Shown here piece by piece: positions 6,670 through 13,558 of a stretch of DNA of 14,393 nucleotides. Origin of the DNA: Microcaldota archaeon (GTDB lineage Archaea; Micrarchaeota; Micrarchaeia; Micrarchaeales; CABMGC01); contig JAJYXH010000002.1 of assembly GCA_021791075.1 (NCBI GenBank), positions 1 to 14,393 on the forward strand. The letters run 5' to 3'. The notes beneath the pieces are model-generated. The model did not search any database and was not told the origin of the DNA. It was given only the letters and a program-made list of their open reading frames with translations. Position 1 is the stretch's first letter. The number at the start of each line of letters is the position of its first letter. The position numbers and the translations under genes are program-made.

Positions 6670-7581
6670 ATGGAGGAGACCGAGGAATACGACTATAACG
6701 TGCTTAAGGAGGTCGGAAAGGCATCGTACGATGCGCTTAATTACGGCAGGGGGCTCGTGAAGGAGGGGGCGAAGCTGATAGACATAGCGGAAGGCGTCGA
6801 GTCTTACCTTAAGGGAAAGGGATTCGAGCTTGCATTTCCGGTAAACGTCTCCATAAACGAGAACGCAGCGCATTATACCTCCCCGTTCGGAGACATGTCA
6901 ACCGTGCCGAACGGAGCCGTAGTAAAGCTTGATGTCGGAGCGAGGAAGGGGACGTACCTCGGAGATTGCGCAACAACCATAGACCTCTCCGGGAGATACG
7001 CGAAGCTCGTGGAGGCGGCAGAGAAGGCGCTTGAGAATGCGATAAGCATGGTGAAGGCCGGAAGGAAGGTGAATGAGATAGGCAGGGAGATGGAGAAGAT
7101 GGCGAAGAGCTATGGATTCGAGCCGATACGGAATCTCGGAGGCCACGGAGTCGAGAGGCACGACCTCCATGCCGGGGTATTCATACCGAACTTCGACAAC
7201 GGAGACACGACAGAGCTCGAGGAGGGCCAGGTGATAGCGATAGAGCCTTTCATGACCAACGGTTCGGGATACGTTGGAGACGGAGAGACTATAGAGATAT
7301 TCCAGAAGACAGGATTCCCTTCGATACGGGCCGGTGGGACACGGGAGATTGCGGCGTTCATAGACGGCCACTACCTGACATTCCCGTTCGCCTCGCGATG
7401 GATACAGAAGGAGCTCAAGCTCGAGAGCGACTTCGGTATAAGGAAGGCGCTCACGGAGCTTGCTTACGCTGACGCACTTGAGTCATTCCCCGTTCTCGTA
7501 GAGAAGAAGAAGGGAATAGTTGCCCAGGCCGAGAAGGAGATGATTGTCGAGAAGGACTCGTGCACAGTTGTAACCATATGA
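6670..7581 (+). CDS. map: Methionine aminopeptidase, type II
   Basis: This enzyme removes the initiator Met from nascent proteins using two metal ions. The 303-residue pita-bread fold carries all five metal ligands in order: Asp88 (Leu-Asp-Val-Gly), Asp99 (Gly-Asp-Cys-Ala), His159 (Gly-Gly-His-Gly), Glu192 (Ile-Glu-Pro-Phe) and Glu288 (Gln-Ala-Glu). An insertion between the His and C-terminal regions and the archaeal length near 300 place it with type II enzymes. The ATG at 6670 comes one base after the polymerase stop. An upstream start at 6631 would overlap the polymerase by 38 bases and add residues that do not belong to the family. The gene ends two bases before the end of nrdR on the other strand. 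Confidence 0.95.
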   Translation: MEETEEYDYNVLKEVGKASYDALNYGRGLVKEGAKLIDIAEGVESYLKGKGFELAFPVNVSINENAAHYTSPFGDMSTVPNGAVVKLDVGARKGTYLGDCATTIDLSGRYAKLVEAAEKALENAISMVKAGRKVNEIGREMEKMAKSYGFEPIRNLGGHGVERHDLHAGVFIPNFDNGDTTELEEGQVIAIEPFMTNGSGYVGDGETIEIFQKTGFPSIRAGGTREIAAFIDGHYLTFPFASRWIQKELKLESDFGIRKALTELAYADALESFPVLVEKKKGIVAQAEKEMIVEKDSCTVVTI

Positions 7582-7583
7582 AG

Positions 7584-8054
7584 TTACGGCTTCTTTCCTG
7601 AGCTCCTCTTCCTGAATGAGGATATCGCCTGCCTGAACTCTTCTGGTGAGTCGAAGTTGTTGTAGACGCTTGCAAACCTTATGTACGCCACGGGATCAAG
7701 CTTGAAGAGCTCCTTCACCACCATGTCCCCTATCTTCCTGCTCTCTATCTCCCGTATTCCGCTCGCCCTTATCCTTCCGTCTATCTTGTCTACTATGGCC
7801 TCCATCTGCTCCCTGCTTATCGGCCTCTTGCCGCAGGCGTAGATTATGCCGTTGAGTATCTTGGTCCTGTCGAAGGGCTGCCGGGTCCTGTCCTTCTTTA
7901 TCACCGAGATGTCAGCGAGGTCGACTCTCTCGTATGTTGTGAACCTCTTATTGCACTCGGTGCACTCCCTTCTCCTCCTCACGCTGTCGCCGTTGACACT
8001 ATCCCTTGAGTCAACGACCTCCGTGTTGTTCGACTTGCAGTAAGGACATCGCAT
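7584..8054 (-). CDS. nrdR: Transcriptional repressor NrdR (zinc ribbon plus ATP-cone)
   Basis: NrdR senses dATP/ATP through an ATP-cone and represses ribonucleotide reductase genes. From the ATG at 8054 the 156 residues begin Met-Arg-Cys-Pro-Tyr-Cys, as in the family, with zinc ligands Cys3, Cys6, Cys31 and Cys34 and a basic Arg-rich stretch before the second pair. The ATP-cone spans about 46-136 and ends with the conserved Tyr-Ile-Arg-Phe-Ala-Ser-Val-Tyr. The start at 8054 has a GGAT seven bases upstream; the ATG at 8063 has its purine-rich site too close. It lies 60 bases downstream of nrdJ on the same strand, its likely target. NrdR is mainly a bacterial family and is found in only some archaea, so its presence suggests ancient transfer. 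Confidence 0.93.
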   Translation of the reverse strand: MRCPYCKSNNTEVVDSRDSVNGDSVRRRRECTECNKRFTTYERVDLADISVIKKDRTRQPFDRTKILNGIIYACGKRPISREQMEAIVDKIDGRIRASGIREIESRKIGDMVVKELFKLDPVAYIRFASVYNNFDSPEEFRQAISSFRKRSSGKKP

Positions 8055-8083
8055 CTTCTTCATCCTTCGTTAGCGTTAACTGT

Positions 8084-8103
8084 GGGAGCGGATAGACCGC
8101 CCC
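8084..8103 (-). promoter_or_regulatory. Hairpin in the nrdJ-nrdR spacer
   Basis: A 7-bp GC-rich stem with one bulged A (8087) and a five-base loop (8092-8096) lies between the nrdJ stop and the nrdR start. No T-run follows in the - direction, so it is not a classical terminator; it may be a processing or partial attenuation element that lowers nrdR relative to nrdJ. Confidence 0.35.
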
Positions 8104-8114
8104 TGTTCCATGCC

Positions 8115-10535
8115 TTAATCGCACTTGGTGTATCCGCAGAACTTGCAGACATAGCAGCCGTTCTCGTAGGCGAGTCCGTGCTCCTTGCAGGATGGGCATG
8201 CCTCTAGCCTCTCGGTCGCGCCCTCCTTCCGGGCTCCCGCCTTCTCCGAGATCGGAAGCTGCTGGCCTGTTGTTATCGACCTGTCTTGCGAGTTCTTGAG
8301 TGGCGACGCGTATATTGGATGGGATATTCCGCTCACGATCTCCAGGGCCTTTGCGATCGAGTCCGGGACGCTGTATACCTTCATGCCCTGGTCCCAGAAG
8401 ATCGAGTTGTTCGACTTGATTCCCTTCAGGCTGTCTATGACCTCCTTGACATCTCCTCCTACCTGCAGGTACTTGCTTATCAGCCTGCCTATCGCTTCGC
8501 AGTAGCTCTTCTCATCACTTCCCGTCTTCCCGAGGTTGATGAATACCTCCCTTATGTGCGAAGTCTCGTCCATGTTCGCGGTCACGTAGAGCGCCCCCTG
8601 CGGCATCCTTATCTTGATCGTCTGCCCGACAAGGACCTTGGTCCTCTTCCATGGCTCTATGGCATAGCTGGCTTCCGGAGCCGCTGGAGCCTGCTTGGCC
8701 TCTTCCTTCTTCTTTGCCTCCTCGTCCGTTATCAGTACGCCCTCTCTCGAGCCCTCCCTGTAGACCGTGATGCCCTTGCATCCGGCCTTCCAAGCCTGCA
8801 GGTAGATCTGGCCCACCTGCTCGACCGTGGTCTCCTTCGCAAGGTTTACAGTGGATGAGATAGCGCTGTCTATGTGCTTCTGTATCACTCCCTGCATCTT
8901 GACCCTGAACTCCGGCTTTATCTTGTGCGCAGGGATGAAGAAGTCCGGAAGCTGCGAGTCGTCCTTGAGCTCCGTCATCTTCATGTAATCTAGTACGAGA
9001 GGGTGGTAGACCTTGAAGAACTCCTGGCTCAGCGACTCTGACCTTCTCGTGTAGCTGAATGCGAAGACAGGCTCTATGCCGCTGGACGTCCCGGCGAGAA
9101 CCGATCCGCTGCCTACCGGAGGCACGGTGAGTATTGCCACGTTCCTGAGTCCGTACGCGCCTATTTTGCTCTGCGTCTCCGGTGCGAGCGTCTTTACGAA
9201 GTTCATCGAGAGGTGCTTCTCCTTGTCGAAGTTAGGGAACGATCCCTTCTCCCTCGCTATCTCGATGCTCTCGTCATAGGCAATGTGCTTCATCTTGTTG
9301 AAGAGGTCGTCCACGAAGGCGAGCGCCTGGTCGCTGTCGTACCTTATCTTTAGCTTGATGAACATGTCGCCGAGTCCCGTTACCCCTACTCCGATTCTCC
9401 TGCTTCCCCTCGCTGCCTCTGTCTGCTGCTTGAGCGGATGCTTGAGGTCGTTGTAATCCAGTACGTCGTCTAGGAACCTTACCGAGTATCTTATCGTCTT
9501 CTCCAGGGACATCCAGTCGAGCGCAGCCTTCTCGGAGAATGCGCCCGTGACGAACGCCGCTAGGTTTATGTTGCCAAGGTCGCACGCACCGTACGCCTGC
9601 AGAGGCTGCTCCGAGCAGGGATTGGTGCTTATGACCTCCATGCCGTTGTACTCGCTCGGAGAGAACCTCTTGACCTGGTCCCAGAATATGAGTCCCGGCT
9701 CTGCCCAGTCCCTTGCGGACTTGATCAGCTCGTTCCAGACCTCCTTTGCCTTGACCGTCTTGGTGATGCCTCCCACGACGTTGTTCGTGTACCTGAGCGT
9801 GAAGTCGCTGTCCGCTTCCACCGCGCGCATGAACTCGTCCGTTATCCTGACGCTTATGTTCGCGTACCTTACCGACTGGAGGTCCTTCTTGATGTTTATG
9901 AAGCGCGTTATGTCGGGGTGATCGACGCTCATCGTTATCATGAGTGCTCCCCTTCTTCCGCTCTGCCCGATTGTGTGCGTTGTCTCGCTGAAGAGATTCA
10001 TGAATGAGGTTGCCCCGGTTGAGTGAACCGCTGAGTTGTTCACAGGGGATCCTCTGGGTCTGAGTATCGAGATGTCGGTTCCGACACCTCCGCCGTAGCT
10101 GTATGTCCTTGCGGCCTCCTTGCACCAGTCGAATATGGCCTCTATCGAGTCCTCTCTGATCGGAATTACGTAACAGTTGAGCAGCGTCGTCTTCCTTCCC
10201 TGGCCTGCGCCGAACATGATCCTTCCTCCAGGAAGGAATCTGAAGTCCGTGAGAAGCCACTTGAACTTCTCCTCCCACTCAGCCTTCTTTGCAGGGGGCT
10301 CTACGCTTGCTATCTCCCTTGCTATCCTCTCCCACATGTTGTACGGTGATCTCTCTACTATGTCACCGTTCTCGTCCTTCAGCGCGTACTTCTCATAGAA
10401 GACCCTGGCCCTTATCTCGTCTCCCCCGAAGAAGTCCAGCGTCTCCTTTGGAAGAGTTATAAGATGCTCCTCATAAAGCGACTTTGGTTTCTCATTTTGC
10501 TCAAGAATCTCGGTTTTTTTCTCGCCATCTAACAC
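8115..10535 (-). CDS. nrdJ: Adenosylcobalamin-dependent (class II) ribonucleoside-diphosphate reductase
   Basis: The enzyme converts ribonucleotides to deoxyribonucleotides using a radical made from coenzyme B12, without oxygen dependence. Numbered from the GTG at 10535 (806 residues), the catalytic set is Cys121, Asn305, radical Cys307, Glu309 and Cys318; the 11-residue spacing of the last two Cys matches known class II enzymes. A Pro-Pro-Val-Gly-Ser-Gly loop and a Gly-Val-Gly-Val-Thr-Gly-Leu-Gly segment follow. The C-terminus has six cysteines at 780, 783, 794, 797, 800 and 805, a zinc-ribbon-like tail of the kind that re-reduces the active site. The frame stays open to 10775, but those 80 codons lie over promoters and look non-coding. 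The GTG follows a GGGGTG site by about seven bases. No intein is present. It is cotranscribed with nrdR. Confidence 0.95.
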   Translation of the reverse strand: MLDGEKKTEILEQNEKPKSLYEEHLITLPKETLDFFGGDEIRARVFYEKYALKDENGDIVERSPYNMWERIAREIASVEPPAKKAEWEEKFKWLLTDFRFLPGGRIMFGAGQGRKTTLLNCYVIPIREDSIEAIFDWCKEAARTYSYGGGVGTDISILRPRGSPVNNSAVHSTGATSFMNLFSETTHTIGQSGRRGALMITMSVDHPDITRFINIKKDLQSVRYANISVRITDEFMRAVEADSDFTLRYTNNVVGGITKTVKAKEVWNELIKSARDWAEPGLIFWDQVKRFSPSEYNGMEVISTNPCSEQPLQAYGACDLGNINLAAFVTGAFSEKAALDWMSLEKTIRYSVRFLDDVLDYNDLKHPLKQQTEAARGSRRIGVGVTGLGDMFIKLKIRYDSDQALAFVDDLFNKMKHIAYDESIEIAREKGSFPNFDKEKHLSMNFVKTLAPETQSKIGAYGLRNVAILTVPPVGSGSVLAGTSSGIEPVFAFSYTRRSESLSQEFFKVYHPLVLDYMKMTELKDDSQLPDFFIPAHKIKPEFRVKMQGVIQKHIDSAISSTVNLAKETTVEQVGQIYLQAWKAGCKGITVYREGSREGVLITDEEAKKKEEAKQAPAAPEASYAIEPWKRTKVLVGQTIKIRMPQGALYVTANMDETSHIREVFINLGKTGSDEKSYCEAIGRLISKYLQVGGDVKEVIDSLKGIKSNNSIFWDQGMKVYSVPDSIAKALEIVSGISHPIYASPLKNSQDRSITTGQQLPISEKAGARKEGATERLEACPSCKEHGLAYENGCYVCKFCGYTKCD

Positions 10536-10755
10536 AAAACACACCCCTATAGCCGGCGTCGTCCAGCATACAACCTGTAGTGGAAACAGATTGATTAGGA
10601 TACAACGGCTGGTATATAGATCGGGAGTAAGGTATTTAAACAGTTCGTGCGGTGAGTTAGGAAATCGGGTAAGGAAAACTATCAATTCTATATTTAAACG
10701 TTTGTGAATTTTAGTCCCGTTGCAGTCGGAGTGAAATTTAATTTCTCCGCGCACG
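10536..10755 (-). promoter_or_regulatory. nrdJ promoter region with tandem TATA boxes
   Basis: This 220-base gap follows tyrA. On the - strand the same box, GTTTAAATA, occurs at 10641-10633 and 10699-10691, 58 bases apart, and a third TATA-like run is at 10622-10613. The nearer repeat would start transcription near 10608 and leave a leader of about 70 bases; the farther one would leave about 130. The leader is too short for a cobalamin riboswitch. No clear NrdR box pair is seen. nrdJ-nrdR can therefore be transcribed apart from the upstream genes. Confidence 0.5.
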
Positions 10756-11574
10756 CTAGAGCTCGAGCCGCTCAAGATATGCGCTGAGTTCGTCCATCCT
10801 TGACTTGAACCTTACACGATCCTTCCTTCCGACCATCCGGACCCACATTTGCGACTGTTTCACGAATGCTGACTCTGCCTTTGATGCGGTAGGCACGTCC
10901 ATCTGGATATAGGAGTATAGGTCGGGGTCCGAGTCTACCACGCTCTTTGCAAATCCCAGCAGAAACTTGAAGCTGGTGCTGCTCGTGTCCATATACTGCT
11001 CGATCTTCAGCTTCTTCCAGGTATCTGCGGTGACGAATCCTATGAAGTGCGTCAGGGAGAGTATGTATCCTATCGCGGCATCGTGCTTCTCCGGCGTGGT
11101 AATGCGTACGGAAAAGCCATATGACGAGAGCATCTTTCCCAACTTCTTTGCGAATGACCTCTCGGGCTTGTTTGTCGGCGTGAGTATGAAGTTCTGCCCT
11201 TTTGCCTCTGCACTCGGACCGAACATCGGATGCGTTCCGAGGATCATGGATCGCCTTATGTGCTTGTGCATAAGCATGACAGGCACGACCTTTATCGAGG
11301 TTATATCTATTACCCCCTGTTTGTTCGTAAGATGTGGTGATATCTCCTTTAGCACGCCTTCGAGATACGGCGGAAGCACTGAGAGGATTATGAGATCCGC
11401 ACCGCCTATCGCATCGCGGTTTGTCTTTGCCGCGCTTATTCCCAGCTCCTTGGCGATCCTTGCTGCCTTTCTGTATCGTCTGCCGGAGATTATTACGTTG
11501 TGACCCTTCTTCTTGAATAAAATGGCGAACCATCTTCCCATCTGGCCGGTTCCGCCTATGATTGCAATCCTCAT
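10756..11574 (-). CDS. tyrA: Prephenate dehydrogenase
   Basis: The enzyme makes 4-hydroxyphenylpyruvate, the tyrosine precursor, by oxidative decarboxylation of prephenate. The 272 residues start with a Rossmann fold (Gly7-Gly-Thr-Gly-Gln-Met-Gly). Arg32-Arg33 after the second strand could favour NADP over NAD, which is an inference. The family motif Gly-Thr-His115-Pro-Met-Phe-Gly-Pro is clear, and His164-Asp165 with His176-Phe lie in the helical dehydrogenase domain, where substrate-binding residues are expected. There is no fused chorismate mutase or ACT domain. It starts 13 bases after pheA, so the two are cotranscribed as a Phe/Tyr branch pair. Chorismate mutase is not in this window. Confidence 0.93.
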   Translation of the reverse strand: MRIAIIGGTGQMGRWFAILFKKKGHNVIISGRRYRKAARIAKELGISAAKTNRDAIGGADLIILSVLPPYLEGVLKEISPHLTNKQGVIDITSIKVVPVMLMHKHIRRSMILGTHPMFGPSAEAKGQNFILTPTNKPERSFAKKLGKMLSSYGFSVRITTPEKHDAAIGYILSLTHFIGFVTADTWKKLKIEQYMDTSSTSFKFLLGFAKSVVDSDPDLYSYIQMDVPTASKAESAFVKQSQMWVRMVGRKDRVRFKSRMDELSAYLERLEL

Positions 11575-11587
11575 GACGCCCCACTTC

Positions 11588-12397
11588 TCATTTCCTTGCC
11601 TTCCTGTACGATCCCAGGACCTTTATCTGCGTCGTTGAGCGCTTCAGGTCCTTCATCGCCGCGGAGACGTTCGCATTGTGTATGTCTCCGTCAAAGTCGA
11701 CGTAGAAGTTGTACTGCCACGGCTTCCCGAGCACCGGCCTGGACTGTATGTACGTGAGATCGACCTTGTTCTTCGCAAACGCATCGAGTGCATGGAAGAG
11801 CGCCCCTGGATAGCTCTTCAGCGAGAAGACCGTGGATGTTTTCTCCCCCTTTCCGTCCTTCTTTCTTGATATTATGAAGAACCTGGTGTAGTTGCTCCTG
11901 TTAGTCTCTATATCCCTTGCGAGTATCTTCATGCCGTATATCTCTGCCGCTCTCTCGCTCGCTATTGCAGCGGCATCACGCATGCCCTCCTCCTTGATCA
12001 TTCGTGCGCTGCCCGCAGTATCGTAGAGCGGGACAGGGTCTGCGCCAAGGCGCTCTATGTACCGCTTGCACTGGCCCAATGCCTGCGGATGCGAGTATAC
12101 ACGCTTTATCGAACCGGCCTTTACCCCTGGAAGGACCATCAGGCAGTGGTTTATCCTGAGTATCGTCTCTCCTATTATGTGGAGGTCCGATGTGAGGAGA
12201 AGGTCGTATGTCTGCGTGACGGCTCCCTCTATCGAGTTCTCTATTGGAACGACACCGTAGTCTATCTTTGATGCCACGTCTGCGAAGATGTCGGTGAGGT
12301 ACCTGTACGGTATGTACTCGGCATTCTTCCCGAATATCTTCATGGCGGCCTGCTCGCTGTATGCGCCAATCTCGCCGTAAAAAGCAACTGTCTTCAT
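11588..12397 (-). CDS. pheA: Prephenate dehydratase with C-terminal ACT domain
   Basis: The enzyme converts prephenate to phenylpyruvate for phenylalanine synthesis. The 269 residues comprise a catalytic domain at about 1-178 with Val-Pro-Ile-Glu-Asn-Ser, Ser-His-Pro-Gln-Ala-Leu, Asp-Thr-Ala-Gly-Ser-Ala and the essential Thr171-Arg-Phe173, then an ACT domain at about 186-265. Of the two phenylalanine-binding signatures, Gly198-Ala-Leu is kept, but the usual Glu-Ser-Arg-Pro reads Gln218-Ser-Arg-Pro221, which may alter feedback inhibition. The ATG follows a CGGGAT site by four bases and lies 12 bases past the rnhB stop. It is a monofunctional form, without the chorismate mutase domain of the enterobacterial P-protein. 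Confidence 0.95.
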   Translation of the reverse strand: MKTVAFYGEIGAYSEQAAMKIFGKNAEYIPYRYLTDIFADVASKIDYGVVPIENSIEGAVTQTYDLLLTSDLHIIGETILRINHCLMVLPGVKAGSIKRVYSHPQALGQCKRYIERLGADPVPLYDTAGSARMIKEEGMRDAAAIASERAAEIYGMKILARDIETNRSNYTRFFIISRKKDGKGEKTSTVFSLKSYPGALFHALDAFAKNKVDLTYIQSRPVLGKPWQYNFYVDFDGDIHNANVSAAMKDLKRSTTQIKVLGSYRKARK

Positions 12398-12409
12398 AAG
12401 AATCCCGAG

Positions 12410-13120
12410 TCACTTGAAGAAGTCCTCTATCCTGCTCTGCCTTATGTTCTTCAGCGTCATCCATCTCTCGCGCATGTAAGGCCCCAATACCTTGTTGCGC
12501 AGGTTGGCCTTGATCACGTCTATAGTGTTCTTGTCTGAAGGATATCCCGATCCTATGGGCATGCCGAGCTGGCTCTCCAGCGCCTCCAGTTCGCGGTCCC
12601 GCGTGACCTTGGCTATTATGCTTGCGCACGAGACAACAGGGTACCTTATGTCTGCCTTGTGCTCCGAGACCACCCTTATCGGTTCAGTAGCTCCCGCTGC
12701 AGGCTTCTGCCTCTTCCTCTTTGAGCTCTCTACCATCAGCGGCCTCTTTGAGAAGAGGCTGACCCTTATGCCGAATCTCTCTGATACGACATCGGGAGAG
12801 TCAAGAAATATGCGCTCGGGGGCTGAGCCGAGCTCGTCTATCAGCCTGGCGAAGTGCAGCGCCTCTAGGTCGTTTAGGGATACGCCTCCGGCCATGGCCC
12901 TGTTTATCTCCGCTTCGCTGATCTTGTAGACCTTGACATCCTCGGCGAGGGACATTATCTCCTCGTAGAGGTACTCCCTCTTCCTCGGGGTGAGCATCTT
13001 GGAGTCCCTGACCCCTATCCTTGAGAGCTTGCCTTCCCTGCCCTTCTGAATCGACACTACGCTTACAACGAGAGGGCCGATCACAGCGCCGCGGCCTGCC
13101 TCGTCGCCGCCGGCAATTAT
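12410..13120 (-). CDS. rnhB: Ribonuclease HII with probable non-canonical ATA start
   Basis: The enzyme cuts RNA in RNA/DNA hybrids and at single ribonucleotides in DNA. The conserved N-terminus Ile-Ala-Gly-Gly-Asp6-Glu7-Ala-Gly-Arg-Gly lies upstream of the first GTG in frame (13084), so starting there would remove two catalytic acids. Extending upstream, ATA at 13120-13118 sits exactly where Met begins the family, and a perfect GGTGAT at 13132-13127 lies six bases before it; no ATG, GTG or TTG occurs in frame nearby. With this start the protein has 236 residues, with Asp107 (Leu-Asp-Ser-Pro) and Asp175 (Val-Thr-Arg-Asp) completing the active site. The last residues, Gln228-x-x-Ile-x-x-Phe-Phe235, form a PCNA-binding PIP box. 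The ATA is either a true rare start or an error or mutation from ATG. Confidence 0.93.
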   Translation of the reverse strand: MIAGGDEAGRGAVIGPLVVSVVSIQKGREGKLSRIGVRDSKMLTPRKREYLYEEIMSLAEDVKVYKISEAEINRAMAGGVSLNDLEALHFARLIDELGSAPERIFLDSPDVVSERFGIRVSLFSKRPLMVESSKRKRQKPAAGATEPIRVVSEHKADIRYPVVSCASIIAKVTRDRELEALESQLGMPIGSGYPSDKNTIDVIKANLRNKVLGPYMRERWMTLKNIRQSRIEDFFK

Positions 13121-13126
13121 AACAAG

Positions 13127-13132
13127 ATCACC
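13127..13132 (-). promoter_or_regulatory. Ribosome binding site GGTGAT that fixes the rnhB start
   Basis: GGTGAT is complementary to the archaeal 16S rRNA 3' end. It begins one base after the stop of the PRC-barrel gene and points to ATA at 13120, six bases on. An out-of-frame TTG at 13125 reaches a stop after two codons, so it cannot be the target. Confidence 0.65.
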
Positions 13133-13133
13133 T

Positions 13134-13385
13134 TTATAGGCCCTTCTTGTCCACGACTATGTAGTCGTTGACTGCGGAGACGCTCGCATAGGCTATTCTC
13201 AACTTACCGTCCTTTATGTTGAGCCTGTTCACATACTCGCTGTCTACGTTCGGCTCGACTATGAGCGCGCTGAGCTTTCCGTTGGCCTCATTCATCTCGG
13301 CATCGACAAACTTTCCAAGGTCGAATCCATCTGCAGTTACCACTTCCTTGCCTACTAGCTGTTCAGCAATCACGTATTTTACCAT
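13134..13385 (-). CDS. PRC-barrel domain protein
   Basis: The 83-residue protein is almost entirely one small beta barrel of the PRC type, with the typical Leu-Val-Gly-Lys-Glu-Val-Val-x-x-Asp-Gly-Phe-Asp-Leu-Gly opening, a central strand Leu-Ser-Ala-Leu-Ile-Val-Glu, and a closing Val-Ser-Ala-Val-Asn-Asp-Tyr-Ile-Val-Val. The fold is shared with RimM and photosynthetic reaction-centre H subunits; stand-alone archaeal copies are common and their role is mostly unknown, with RNA metabolism or protein interaction suggested. The ATG at 13385 follows a GGTG site by several bases. It heads the leftward operon, its stop directly abutting the rnhB ribosome site, so the two are probably translationally coupled. 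Confidence 0.88.
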   Translation of the reverse strand: MVKYVIAEQLVGKEVVTADGFDLGKFVDAEMNEANGKLSALIVEPNVDSEYVNRLNIKDGKLRIAYASVSAVNDYIVVDKKGL

Positions 13386-13434
13386 GCATACACCTTTTTA
13401 TTGACTGATCGTCATAGACTAATGAATAATACAA

Positions 13435-13443
13435 ATTTATAAA
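13435..13443 (-). promoter_or_regulatory. TATA box of the PRC-rnhB-pheA-tyrA operon
   Basis: The - strand reads TTTATAAAT here, about 50 bases before the ATG at 13385. Transcription would start near 13410, leaving a leader of about 25 bases that carries the ribosome site. Confidence 0.5.
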
Positions 13444-13511
13444 TCTTTATCAGAAACGAGAGAGAAGCACGTACGGGCGGAAATGGCCGATATGGAGCCA
13501 AAATGGGAACG

Positions 13512-13518
13512 TATTTAA
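13512..13518 (+). promoter_or_regulatory. TATA box for the MarR-like gene
   Basis: TATTTAA lies about 41-47 bases before the ATG at 13559; transcription from near 13540 would give a leader of about 20 bases including a GGGGAT site. It points away from the PRC operon promoter some 70 bases to the left. Confidence 0.4.
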
Positions 13519-13558
13519 CCAAGTTGGCGCAATATCGTACTGTTCCCGGGGATATTTG

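Noticed and set aside
9274..10278. Long - strand frame of 334 codons inside nrdJ
   Set aside because: It is the out-of-frame shadow of nrdJ; composition is rich in Arg, Gln and Gly with no domain.
4254..10535. Inteins in polB or nrdJ
   Set aside because: Both have near-normal lengths and uninterrupted catalytic motifs.
10536..10640. Cobalamin riboswitch before the B12-dependent reductase
   Set aside because: The leader is about 60-75 bases and lacks a B12-box-like element; cobalamin riboswitches are much longer.
10600..10710. Paired NrdR boxes upstream of nrdJ
   Set aside because: AT-rich runs resemble only the core of the box; no two symmetric 16-bp sites at a suitable spacing were seen.
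10536..10775. 80-codon N-terminal extension of nrdJ
   Set aside because: It overlaps the tyrA end, covers three TATA-like boxes, and does not resemble class II reductase N-termini; the GTG at 10535 has a good ribosome site.
10772..11584. - strand frame of 270 codons over tyrA
   Set aside because: It is a shifted frame of tyrA, whose own frame has all prephenate dehydrogenase motifs.
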